From contig CAZLBV010000006.1 in assembly GCA_964557845.1 (NCBI GenBank), positions 1 to 7,956 of the forward strand: a DNA stretch of 7,956 bases, read 5' to 3'. The translations under genes and the position numbers were made by a program. Below, piece after piece: positions 1 to 6,533 of this stretch (the stretch's first letter is position 1; the number at the start of each line of letters is the position of its first letter). Origin of the DNA: CAZLBV01 sp964557845. GTDB taxonomy: Bacteria; Acidobacteriota; Aminicenantia; Aminicenantales; Aminicenantaceae. The notes under the pieces were generated by a model that saw only the letters and a program-made list of their open reading frames with translations, was not told the origin of the DNA and did not search any database.

Positions 1-4
1 CGCT

Positions 5-50
5 TCTACTGAGATAATCTAACTCTGTTATGCTAATGTGATAAAAAGGA
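5..50 (+). promoter_or_regulatory. Possible extended -10 promoter and ribosome-binding site for the PEGA gene
   Basis: An extended -10 element, TG-T-TATGCT, lies at 26-34. The best -35 match 18 bases upstream is poor (TCTACT at 5-10). A clear Shine-Dalgarno sequence, AAAAGGA (44-50), sits 7 bases before ATG 58. All three forward frames carry stops in the first 87 bases, so this stretch is not the end of an upstream gene on this strand. The ribosome-binding site is convincing; the promoter is tentative. It suggests that the gene once began at ATG 58, although that frame meets TGA at 85. Confidence 0.35.
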
Positions 51-87
51 TAATTTAATGTGCAATTTATGGGTTAAAATAATGTGA

Positions 88-759
88 GAATTAACACCAG
101 TCACTATCACTATTACCCCAAGGGGAGAGATATGGGAAGGTGAATCCAAATTAAGGGACAGCTCTCCCAATCATACCCTCTACCATCTGCCCGTTAATTA
201 TACTTATACCTTCAGACAAGCCGGATATCAGGATGTTACAGAAAACATATACATTGATGAGGATAACCTTTTAGAAACAATCGAGATTGAGCTCCCACGC
301 ATTATTCCAATTGAGCCCGGAACCTTGGAAGTTCAAGTTTTTCCTTCCGGCCAGGTTTTTGAAGGCAATCAGTCATTGGCAACCTTTCCCCCACTTAGAC
401 AAAACATATCCCTTTCTCCCGGTTCTCATACTTTAAGATTTACGACCTTAGAAGAAGGTTGTGAAGAAAAAACCAAGACATATCAGATAAGTCCAGGCCA
501 GGTTTTGACTGACACGATCTACCTATGCTTTGGTTCAATAGATATAAACAGCAATCCTCCCGGTGCTTCTATCACAATCGATAACAATGAAAATGATTTA
601 GATGGGAACCCGTATGGCCAAACCCCGAGGGCTAATATTCAGCTTCCCGTAGGTATCCATCTCCTGACCTTGAATCATGCTGATTATCCTCAAAAGACCG
701 TTCAAATAGTGATCCGAAAGAATGAAAGATTGAATAGATCTGTCAATTTAAATGAGTAG
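88..759 (+). CDS. PEGA-repeat protein, start region broken (probable pseudogene or truncated gene)
   Basis: The frame is open for 223 codons and reads as three tandem beta-rich repeats. Repeat 1 covers residues 4-70, starting TITITPRGEIWEG. Repeat 2 covers residues 79-150, starting LEVQVFPSGQVFEG. Repeat 3 covers residues 151-223 and is a canonical PEGA repeat, with SNPPGASITI, then GQTP, then LPVGIHLLTL. PEGA domains are surface or periplasmic beta modules found in exported proteins; their ligand is usually unknown. The start is odd. There is no ATG or GTG in frame after 88, and the first possible start is a TTG at 325 with no good ribosome-binding site, which would cut off repeat 1. Upstream in the same frame, ATG 58 has an excellent ribosome-binding site but reaches TGA at 85 after nine codons (MCNLWVKIM). 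No signal peptide is visible. The likeliest readings are a nonsense mutation, loss of the 5' end, or a sequencing error. The next gene, exported and 52 bases downstream, is probably in the same operon. The PEGA assignment is firm; expression as an intact protein is doubtful. Confidence 0.7.
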   Translation, partial: ELTPVTITITPRGEIWEGESKLRDSSPNHTLYHLPVNYTYTFRQAGYQDVTENIYIDEDNLLETIEIELPRIIPIEPGTLEVQVFPSGQVFEGNQSLATFPPLRQNISLSPGSHTLRFTTLEEGCEEKTKTYQISPGQVLTDTIYLCFGSIDINSNPPGASITIDNNENDLDGNPYGQTPRANIQLPVGIHLLTLNHADYPQKTVQIVIRKNERLNRSVNLNE

Positions 760-773
760 AATATTTAAATTGA
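743..773 (+). repeat. Inverted repeat around the PEGA stop codon
   Basis: Two perfect 11-base arms, TCAATTTAAAT (743-753) and ATTTAAATTGA (763-773), flank a 9-base loop that holds the TAG stop (757-759). As RNA this would be an AU-rich hairpin at the junction between the PEGA frame and the next gene. No run of T follows it, so it is not a standard intrinsic terminator. It may instead affect translation coupling or mRNA decay; that role is inference. The remaining gap up to 811 shows only the next gene's ribosome-binding site. Confidence 0.55.
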
Positions 774-811
774 ACCCGAATTAAATAAATTTGAGTATGA
801 ATGGAGCGCCT

Positions 812-2275
812 ATGAAAAACAAAATAATTTTCATTTTCCTAATGATGTCTTTTTTAGCGTTAATTCCATTTCATAAATCATATGCCCAAGATAACTGCCG
901 CCAAATATTAAACACTGGTATCCAGGCTTTTATTAATGCCAGTTTTGAGGAGGCCATAAACTACTTCTCACAGATAAAGAATAATCCAGCCATAATACAA
1001 GATTGTAGTATGGAGGATCGTGAAAAAGTAGAATTCTATAATTCTTATTGTCTTTACCTGCTTTACGGCTGCCAAGATCAAAGAACTTATCAAGCCTTAT
1101 GTGATTTGAAGATGTACTGCCCTTTATTCTCTCCTGAAAAAGAAGACTATCAGTGGGTAACACAAGATTGGATCGAATGCTGGACTAATTCTGAATGCTT
1201 CACAGGTTCATTCATAAGCCACCTTCATGAAAAAGCAAAATATTTTTTTGACCAGGATTTTCCTATTCAGTCGGCAGCGGAAATATTAACTTTATATAGA
1301 ATTACAGAAAACGGTCAAAGGCTTCCGCCTGATTGCCCTGAATGTCTTCAATATCTTGGATCGTCCAATGAATACATGCAAAATTGCGAATCCAGGATCA
1401 ATGAAAAATGGATAAGTTTTTTCGAGAATGAAAACTTTTCAGAATGTTTAAACTTAGAGAATACTCTTGTGAAGACCGAAGGGCTTCAAAACTATTTTCC
1501 TAATTTGATCCAAAATTTGTCCAGCATGAAGAAAGAAAAAGCGGAAACACTTGCTAATGACTTTCTCAATCAAAGTATCAGTCTTGTAAATCAAATCCGA
1601 ACGAGTTTATTTACCATCCCTGATCTGTCTCAGTTAAAATTATATTGGACAAAGGTAAAAAAAATGGAAGAAGCATTCAATGAAAACACCGGATCTCTTA
1701 CTGATACAGAAACCATTCAACAGATCAAAGCTTTATCCGATCAGATCATTTTCAATTTTCAAAGATATGGTGAAAATTTGATCCAGCATTATGATCTAAG
1801 ACAGGAAAACACTCCCCTAGATACAATGGAAAACTATAAAAACACGCTGTTGGAGATATTCCCAGAATCTCAATCTGAAATAGATACTATTTACCAGACC
1901 ATAATCCAATCCCCTCCTCCTGTTTTTAATACAAGCTCCCCGGGAGTTGTTCCCCCGGAAGATGACGGAAAATGGAAAATTCCTCAACTCGAATGTCTCA
2001 AAAAAATTTACTTGCATGGTGACATCCTTTGCGGCATCACTATTAATACTCAGGGAGTTGTTGAAAATGTAACCGTCATTTCGAAAAGATTTAATATTGA
2101 AAATGACTGCAGTAATAAACTGGTCGAGGAACTGATAAATTATATCCGAGGCAAAGAATTCATCCCTGCTCACAAAAGTATAAATTGTTCCGGATTTGTA
2201 GTACCTCCGAATCGTTCTAATCAAACGGAAATAAATGTAAATTATTTCCTTGTCAAAAAATTAAAAATAGAGTAA
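812..2275 (+). CDS. Exported cysteine-rich helical protein with TonB-C-like C-terminal domain
   Basis: The protein has 487 residues. I chose ATG 812 because GGAG (803-806) lies 5 bases upstream and the product then begins with a classic signal peptide: MKNK, a hydrophobic stretch, and a signal-peptidase I site after SYA (residue 25). Earlier in-frame TTG 791 and ATG 797 lack a ribosome-binding site and would put extra residues before the signal. The mature part starts with a TPR-like helix pair (residues about 29-58, GIQAFINASFEEAINYF). A helical region follows with no cysteine from about residue 213 to 394, then a proline-rich linker (about 367-388). The last domain (about 390-483) resembles TonB_C: GDILCGITINTQGVVENVTVI, then a helix, then KEFIPA, then INVNYFLVKK. 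There are 16 cysteines in the mature chain: 12 in residues 29-212 and 4 in the C-terminal domain. This suggests disulfides and a periplasmic or outer location. It lacks the membrane anchor of true TonB, and no exbB or exbD is nearby, so energy transduction is unlikely. Its function is unknown. Confidence 0.85.
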   Translation: MKNKIIFIFLMMSFLALIPFHKSYAQDNCRQILNTGIQAFINASFEEAINYFSQIKNNPAIIQDCSMEDREKVEFYNSYCLYLLYGCQDQRTYQALCDLKMYCPLFSPEKEDYQWVTQDWIECWTNSECFTGSFISHLHEKAKYFFDQDFPIQSAAEILTLYRITENGQRLPPDCPECLQYLGSSNEYMQNCESRINEKWISFFENENFSECLNLENTLVKTEGLQNYFPNLIQNLSSMKKEKAETLANDFLNQSISLVNQIRTSLFTIPDLSQLKLYWTKVKKMEEAFNENTGSLTDTETIQQIKALSDQIIFNFQRYGENLIQHYDLRQENTPLDTMENYKNTLLEIFPESQSEIDTIYQTIIQSPPPVFNTSSPGVVPPEDDGKWKIPQLECLKKIYLHGDILCGITINTQGVVENVTVISKRFNIENDCSNKLVEELINYIRGKEFIPAHKSINCSGFVVPPNRSNQTEINVNYFLVKKLKIE

Positions 2276-2318
2276 CGGCACAGTTTACCGATTAAGTATA
2301 TAACACTCTTTCCCAGGC

Positions 2319-2391
2319 ACTTGAATCAAGCTCAAAATAGTGTAATTCAAGTAATGAATGCAGTATGCTATACTGGTGCGCTTGAGTCAGG
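2319..2391. promoter_or_regulatory. Possible operator: CTTGA-type palindromes around the methyltransferase promoter
   Basis: CTTGAATCAAG (2320-2330) is a perfect palindrome around one central base. A near copy, CTTGAGTCAGG (2381-2391, 9 of 11 identical), overlaps the predicted transcription start and the first bases of the ribosome-binding site. A half-site, TTCAAG (2346-2351), falls on the predicted -35. In addition ACTTGAAT (2319-2326) and ATTCAAGT (2345-2352) form a perfect 8-base inverted repeat. The two palindrome centres are 61 bases apart, close to six helical turns. Together this looks like repressor sites placed around a promoter. I do not recognise the regulator, and the pattern is short enough to arise by chance. 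Confidence 0.35.
2346..2374 (+). promoter_or_regulatory. Predicted extended -10 promoter for the methyltransferase/reductase gene
   Basis: TGCTATACT (2366-2374) is an extended -10 (TG, one base, TATACT). It has a weak -35, TTCAAG (2346-2351), 17 bases upstream. Transcription would start near 2381, leaving a leader of only about 23 bases that contains the ribosome-binding site AGGAAGGA (2389-2396), 7 bases before ATG 2404. This leader is too short for a riboswitch. The rest of the 128-base gap (2276-2403) shows no clear terminator after the preceding gene. Confidence 0.5.
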
Positions 2392-2403
2392 AAGGATGAC
2401 AGA

Positions 2404-4236
2404 ATGAGAAAACCTTTTTTAGAATTTTGTAAAAAAAATATTGTGCTATTTGATGGAGCGATGGGAACCGAGATCTACGCCAAGGGATATTATATAAACA
2501 CTTGTTTTGATGAATTGAACTTAAGTAATCCAAAATTAATTAAAGATATCCACCGTGCCTATATCGATGCGGGGGCAGATGTCATTGAGACCAATACTTT
2601 CGGAGCCAACCGAATCAAACTGCAAAAACATGGTCTCGAAAAGAAAACAAGTGTAATAAATTATCAGGGTGCGATGATTGCTCGAGAAATCGCCGGAGAA
2701 GATATATATGTTTGCGGTTCCATTGGGCCTTTGGGCGAACGTTTAGAACCATGGGGCAGTTTGGCTGAAGAAGAAGCGCGTGATATCTATAAAGAACAGG
2801 CACAAGCTTTGATCGATGGCGGGGTTGATGTTTTATGTCTAGAAACCTTTTCTGACCTTCATCTTATCCAGCAGGCTATTTTTGGCATCCGTGAAAAATT
2901 TGACACTCCCCTTATCGCTCAAATGACCATCGGGGATGACGGAAATTCCCTTTTTGGGACCCCTCCCGATATTCTCGCGGTTAAAATGCAAAAGGCGGGT
3001 GCGGATATTGTGGGATTAAACTGCAGTGTCGGGCCAAAAGTGATGCTCGAGGCGGCGATCAAGATGGTTGAAGCAGTCAATGTTCCGGTCAGCATTATGC
3101 CGAACGCAGGAATCCCCCAGAATGTGGACGGACGTAACATCTATCTTGCTTCGGCGGAATATTTTGGTGAATATGCCAAAAGATTTGCTCAGGCAGGGAT
3201 ACAGATCATAGGAAGCTGCTGCGGAACCAATCCTGATTTTACACGTGTTATGAGAAAAGCACTGCAAGCAGTTCAGCCCGGAATAAGGGTTCAGAGACGT
3301 ATTACCATAATCCAAGATCAAGTTATTAAAGAATCGATCCCTCTAGAAAAACGTTCATCCCTCGCCAAAAAGATCAGAAAAAATGAATTCGTTACTTCAG
3401 TTGAGATCGTACCTCCCAAAGGATCTATTGCTACCCGGGCTGTTGAACAAGCGACAATCTTAAAAGCAGCCGGTGTTGATACCGTGAATATACCAGACGG
3501 TCCTAGAGCTTTGTCCCGAATGAGTGCCAGCTATTTATCCATGATAATCCAGAATCAGGCAAATATAGAGGTTATCCAACATTATACCTGCCGGGATAGA
3601 AATCTACTGGGTATGGTGGGAGACCTATTGGGTGCCTATGCTTCTGGAATTAAAAATCTTTTATTGATAACAGGAGATCCTCCCAAAATGGGAACTTATC
3701 CAGATGCGACAGCCGTGTTTGATGTAGACTCTATCGGGCTGGTTAATGTTGTTTTCAGCTTGAACTGTGGACGGGACCTGGGAGGCAATCCGCTTCCTTC
3801 CCCCACTGGTTTTTTTGCCGGAGTTGGAGTAAATCCCGGAGCCATTGATCTTGATTACGAAATTCGCCGTTTCGAATGGAAAGTAAAAGCAGGGGCTCAA
3901 TTTGCCATAACTCAACCTGTTTTCGATATAGATATTTTTCAACGTTTTCTGAAACGTATTGGACATCTCCGGATTCCTTTAATTGCTGGGATCTGGCCTT
4001 TAGTCAGCATCCGGAATGCTGAATTTATGAATAACGAAGTTCCTGGAGCCTGCGTTCCTGATGATGTTATGAAAAAATTAAGATCCACCTCCTCTCGCGA
4101 AGAGGCTGCAAAAACAGGGATCGAGATCGCTCGCGAAACTGCAAAAGAACTGAAGCCATATGTCAGAGGCATTCAGATATCCATGCCTTTTGGTAACGTG
4201 GATTACGCATTGGAAATACTAAAAGATATTTTATAA
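2404..4236 (+). CDS. Bifunctional homocysteine S-methyltransferase / methylenetetrahydrofolate reductase
   Basis: The protein has 610 residues in two fused enzymes, the same architecture as Bacillus YitJ. Residues about 1-293 are a homocysteine S-methyltransferase barrel: LFDGAMGTE near the start, ETNTFGAN (62-69), and the zinc-binding cysteines Cys207 (GLNCSVGP) plus Cys272 and Cys273 (GSCCGT). Residues about 318-610 are a MetF-type reductase: VEIVPPKG (333-340, with the expected catalytic Glu334), HYTCRDRN (393-400), LLLITGDPP (419-427, FAD and folate region), and TQPVFD (503-508). The reductase half makes 5-methyltetrahydrofolate from methylene-tetrahydrofolate. The methyltransferase half makes methionine from homocysteine. 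There is no cobalamin-binding or activation domain, so this is not a full MetH, and the methyl donor cannot be read from sequence. It is cytoplasmic, with no signal peptide. All key motifs are intact. It stands alone with its own promoter and ends in six tandem TAA codons. Confidence 0.95.
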   Translation: MRKPFLEFCKKNIVLFDGAMGTEIYAKGYYINTCFDELNLSNPKLIKDIHRAYIDAGADVIETNTFGANRIKLQKHGLEKKTSVINYQGAMIAREIAGEDIYVCGSIGPLGERLEPWGSLAEEEARDIYKEQAQALIDGGVDVLCLETFSDLHLIQQAIFGIREKFDTPLIAQMTIGDDGNSLFGTPPDILAVKMQKAGADIVGLNCSVGPKVMLEAAIKMVEAVNVPVSIMPNAGIPQNVDGRNIYLASAEYFGEYAKRFAQAGIQIIGSCCGTNPDFTRVMRKALQAVQPGIRVQRRITIIQDQVIKESIPLEKRSSLAKKIRKNEFVTSVEIVPPKGSIATRAVEQATILKAAGVDTVNIPDGPRALSRMSASYLSMIIQNQANIEVIQHYTCRDRNLLGMVGDLLGAYASGIKNLLLITGDPPKMGTYPDATAVFDVDSIGLVNVVFSLNCGRDLGGNPLPSPTGFFAGVGVNPGAIDLDYEIRRFEWKVKAGAQFAITQPVFDIDIFQRFLKRIGHLRIPLIAGIWPLVSIRNAEFMNNEVPGACVPDDVMKKLRSTSSREEAAKTGIEIARETAKELKPYVRGIQISMPFGNVDYALEILKDIL

Positions 4237-4251
4237 TAATAATAATAATAA
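4234..4251. repeat. (TAA)6 microsatellite: six in-frame stop codons
   Basis: Six perfect TAA units begin with the stop codon of the methyltransferase/reductase gene itself. All are in frame with it, so slippage in this tract would not change the protein end. It is the first of three different tandem repeats packed into the convergent gap. Confidence 0.85.
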
Positions 4252-4263
4252 TTTTTAAATTTC

Positions 4264-4296
4264 GCTGGCACTGAGCTGGCACTGAGCTGGCACTGA
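4264..4296. repeat. Three perfect tandem copies of an 11-base unit
   Basis: The unit GCTGGCACTGA occurs three times without mismatch (4264-4274, 4275-4285, 4286-4296). It lies between the convergent methyltransferase and kinase genes and is richer in G+C than its surroundings. No spacers separate the units, so it is not CRISPR. The perfect copies suggest a recent slippage expansion or a protein-binding array. Confidence 0.85.
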
Positions 4297-4310
4297 TCAG
4301 TCATCAGTCA
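4292..4310. repeat. Palindrome and 7-base tandem duplication at the kinase stop codon
   Basis: Two perfect copies of TCAGTCA (4297-4303 and 4304-4310) follow the 11-base array directly; the second contains the kinase stop (TGA on the minus strand, 4308-4310). ACTGATCAGT (4292-4301) is also a perfect 10-base palindrome joining the two repeat types. I see no T-rich intrinsic terminator for either gene in this gap, so how the two converging transcripts end is unclear. Confidence 0.6.
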
Positions 4311-6266
4311 GAATTCATCGGGATATTCCGGATCGTGAAATAAAACCTGGAAGGAGGTTTTTTCAGAAGTGTCTGAAGTGAATTTTCCCTGGAGCTGTTC
4401 TGTCAGCATATTGACCAACTGAAGCCCGAATGATTCTGTATTATGGATATCAATACTGGTATCTAAACCGATTCCATTATCTTCAATTACCAATCTATAT
4501 TTTCCTGGTTTTAATCGATCAAAAACAATATGGATCTCCCCTTTTCGTCCATCCGGAAAGGCATGCTTTAAAGCATTCGAGATCAATTCACTCACAATCA
4601 GGCCGCAGGGGATGGCAGAATTGATATCAAGAAAAATATCCTTAACAGAAACTCTAATTTTAATCCGGGAAGGATCTATCCCAAAGGTTTGATACATATA
4701 GCCTGTGAGACTGGTTATATATTCATTGAAATTCACTCGTGACATGTCTTCTGAGCGGTACAATTTTTCATGTACGATCGCCATCGAACGGACTCTAAGA
4801 TTACTCTCTTGGAACATCTTTAAAGCAGTTTCATCCTGGACAAAACTACTCTGCAGATTTAGCAGGCTGGATATAATTTGAAGATTATTTTTAACCCGGT
4901 GATGGATCTCCCGAAGCAAAACTTCCTTTTCTTTTAAAGACGATTCCAATCTATTTTTATTTTTTTTCTCATCCGTAATATCTCTTATATAACCTCTAGT
5001 GCCTACATTCTTTCCATCCTTTTTCAGCAGGACAACATCAATCTCACAATCAATTTCTGTGCCGTCTTTCTTTATACCTTTAAACTCGTACCGGTTGGGA
5101 ACATTTTTACCATTAATCCGATCTTGATTAATTTTTTTAATGCGTTCTTTATCATCAGGGTGAACAATATCAATATTGATCATATTTCTCTTCTTTCTGT
5201 CTTCAGCCGCATATCCGAACATCTCATAAAAAGTATTGTTTGCATAACTTAGTTTCCCCTCTGCATCAGCGATCAAAATGGCCAGATTAGCTTTTTCGAT
5301 CAGATCTTTATATTTTTCTTCTGACTCCAGCAGATCATCTTTCGTTTTAAACCGGGAAATAGCCATTGCAACTTGCTCTGAAATAAACACTAAAATATTT
5401 TTTTCCTCTTCGGAATAACGCATTCCCTGGGTATAACTTTGGATAACCAGAACTCCGATAGTACCATCTCTAGTATTGAGCGGTACCCCCAACCAATCAA
5501 TAGATGGAGGCCCAACGGAAACTACTTCATTTTTCTTTTCAAGTTCTGCAAAAACTTCCGGGGTTACTAAAATGGGTTTACCGGTTCTTAGGACATATTC
5601 CGTTAATCCCAATCCGAGACTCTGTGGTTCCGGTGATTCTTCATACTCATCAAAAAAATAAGGAAAACTCAACATTTCGTTTTCCCGATCGTAAAGAGCA
5701 ATATAAAAATTGTTTCTGGCAGGCATTAATTCCATGATAATCTCATGGATTTGAGAAAAGAGATCATTAAGGCTTTCTGCAGTAAGCGATGCTTCTGAAA
5801 TTCTATAGATACAATTTTGAATCTTCTGAATATATTTTTTTTCAGAAAGGTCATGCACAAAAGCACAATAAAATTCTTCTCCTCTGTAACTAATATGATT
5901 TACTGTCATTTCTACCGGAATGGTAGAACCATTCTTAGTTGAAAAAACTGTTTCTATAGTGATGACTTTTTCTTTTTTTAAACGGTCTAAAAAGAATTTC
6001 CATTGAGATTTTTCTATTCTGTCAATATCAAATATATTCATTTGCAGCAGCTCTTCTTTAGAATAAGACAAAGCGCTGCATCCTTTTTCATTGGCATAAA
6101 TAATTCTTCCGGATGAATTGACCCATAAAATTGTTTCCGGTGCTTTATTAAGGGCTTCATTAGAAAACAGTGGTAAATTGTGATTTTTCAACGAATCCTT
6201 AGCATCTTTATCAGATCTTGTCTGTTTTGACTGGTTTTTACTATTGTCTAAATTGGCTTTCACCAT
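4308..6266 (-). CDS. Soluble sensor histidine kinase, PAS-GAF-PAS-HisKA_2-HATPase
   Basis: The protein has 652 residues. In order: a hydrophilic N-terminus (1-30), PAS 1 (about 35-145), GAF (about 150-305, with LGLGLTEYVLRTGKPIL and DWLGVPL), PAS 2 (about 312-435, ending in the usual GYIRDITDEKK), a HisKA_2 dimerisation domain (about 445-525), and a HATPase domain (about 540-645). The H-box is EIHHRVKNNLQ; by comparison with HisKA_2 and HWE kinases, His456 is the likely phosphate acceptor. The N-box is ELISNALKHAF (Asn564), the G1 box EDNGIG (Asp596) and the G2 box FGLQLV. No transmembrane segment or signal peptide is visible, so it should sense a cytoplasmic cue; the ligand cannot be told from sequence. 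No response regulator is encoded in the window, so it is an orphan here. Start ATG 6266 has only a weak GGTG about 8 bases upstream; AAGGA is 18 bases away, too far to serve it. The gene is read from the promoter at 6446-6474 and converges on the methyltransferase gene. Confidence 0.93.
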   Translation of the reverse strand: MVKANLDNSKNQSKQTRSDKDAKDSLKNHNLPLFSNEALNKAPETILWVNSSGRIIYANEKGCSALSYSKEELLQMNIFDIDRIEKSQWKFFLDRLKKEKVITIETVFSTKNGSTIPVEMTVNHISYRGEEFYCAFVHDLSEKKYIQKIQNCIYRISEASLTAESLNDLFSQIHEIIMELMPARNNFYIALYDRENEMLSFPYFFDEYEESPEPQSLGLGLTEYVLRTGKPILVTPEVFAELEKKNEVVSVGPPSIDWLGVPLNTRDGTIGVLVIQSYTQGMRYSEEEKNILVFISEQVAMAISRFKTKDDLLESEEKYKDLIEKANLAILIADAEGKLSYANNTFYEMFGYAAEDRKKRNMINIDIVHPDDKERIKKINQDRINGKNVPNRYEFKGIKKDGTEIDCEIDVVLLKKDGKNVGTRGYIRDITDEKKNKNRLESSLKEKEVLLREIHHRVKNNLQIISSLLNLQSSFVQDETALKMFQESNLRVRSMAIVHEKLYRSEDMSRVNFNEYITSLTGYMYQTFGIDPSRIKIRVSVKDIFLDINSAIPCGLIVSELISNALKHAFPDGRKGEIHIVFDRLKPGKYRLVIEDNGIGLDTSIDIHNTESFGLQLVNMLTEQLQGKFTSDTSEKTSFQVLFHDPEYPDEF

Positions 6267-6439
6267 TTTTTAACACCCACATTATCCTTATTAATAAAAT
6301 GAGAATATTTTTTATTTATTATAAACCTTCATGGCTATATATATAATACAAATCCATGGGCATTGCTTAAAACATTTAATAAAGACTTAATGTTTCTCTT
6401 CTTTGAACTGAACAATCGTTTCATGATCACAAACGATTG
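6267..6439 (-). other. Predicted 5' leader of the kinase mRNA (about 173 bases)
   Basis: From the predicted transcription start near 6439 to the kinase ATG the DNA is very AT-rich and contains no supported gene. It begins with the 9-bp hairpin described separately. Farther on it has a perfect 7-base inverted repeat, AAACATT (6370-6376) and AATGTTT (6389-6395), with a 12-base loop. A TATAAT on the minus strand (6318-6323) could be a second, weaker promoter, but its -35 region is poor. A leader this long leaves room for post-transcriptional control, though I recognise no known riboswitch. The rest of the 337-base gap (to 6603) holds the kinase promoter and a possible terminator. Confidence 0.45.
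6413..6439. repeat. Perfect 9-bp inverted repeat at the predicted kinase transcription start
   Basis: CAATCGTTT (6413-6421) and AAACGATTG (6431-6439) flank a 9-base centre. The repeat starts at about +1 of the predicted kinase transcript. It could be an operator for a dimeric repressor, or a hairpin at the extreme 5' end of the mRNA that protects it from decay. No T-run follows on either strand, which argues against a terminator. Confidence 0.6.
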
Positions 6440-6445
6440 AAAGTT

Positions 6446-6474
6446 ATTATCTATTAGGAGTTTTGTACTGTCAA
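6446..6474 (-). promoter_or_regulatory. Near-consensus sigma-70-type promoter for the kinase
   Basis: Read on the minus strand, a perfect -35 TTGACA (6469-6474) is followed by a 17-base spacer and a -10 GATAAT (6446-6451, 5 of 6 matches). The predicted start is near 6439. This is the best promoter in the window and points at the kinase, so the kinase need not depend on the fucosidase transcript. Confidence 0.7.
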
Positions 6475-6515
6475 GTATAATAGGTTTTTAGAAGTATTTC
6501 CATTTTCCGGATCAC

Positions 6516-6533
6516 AAAAAGAGAGGCCTCTTC
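6516..6533 (-). terminator. Weak candidate terminator after the fucosidase gene
   Basis: On the minus strand, 70 bases after the fucosidase stop, AAGAG and CTCTT form a 5-bp stem with the loop GCCT and run into TTT, giving five T in a row. The core AGAGGCCTCT (6522-6531) is also a perfect palindrome. The stem is short, so termination may be leaky. It lies between the fucosidase end and the kinase promoter, where a terminator would be expected. Confidence 0.35.

Noticed and set aside
58..87. Recoding of TGA at 85 (selenocysteine or a code in which TGA is an amino acid)
   Set aside because: The kinase and the fucosidase both end at TGA exactly where their families end, so TGA works as a stop here. 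I saw no hairpin just after 87 that resembles a selenocysteine signal, and the site is not in a redox motif.
791..811. Upstream TTG 791 or ATG 797 as start of the exported protein
   Set aside because: Neither has a ribosome-binding site, while ATG 812 has GGAG 5 bases upstream and puts the signal peptide right at the N-terminus.
1817..2224. 135-codon open frame on the minus strand
   Set aside because: It lies wholly inside the exported cysteine-rich gene on the other strand and its product has no recognisable domain. Other opposite-strand frames inside the methyltransferase, kinase and fucosidase genes were left out for the same reason.
2276..2403. Riboswitch for S-adenosylmethionine or cobalamin before the methyltransferase gene
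   Set aside because: The best promoter leaves only about 23 bases of leader, and no recognisable conserved core or terminator pair is visible in the gap.
4264..4296. CRISPR-like array
   Set aside because: The 11-base units touch each other with no spacers, and no cas gene is present.
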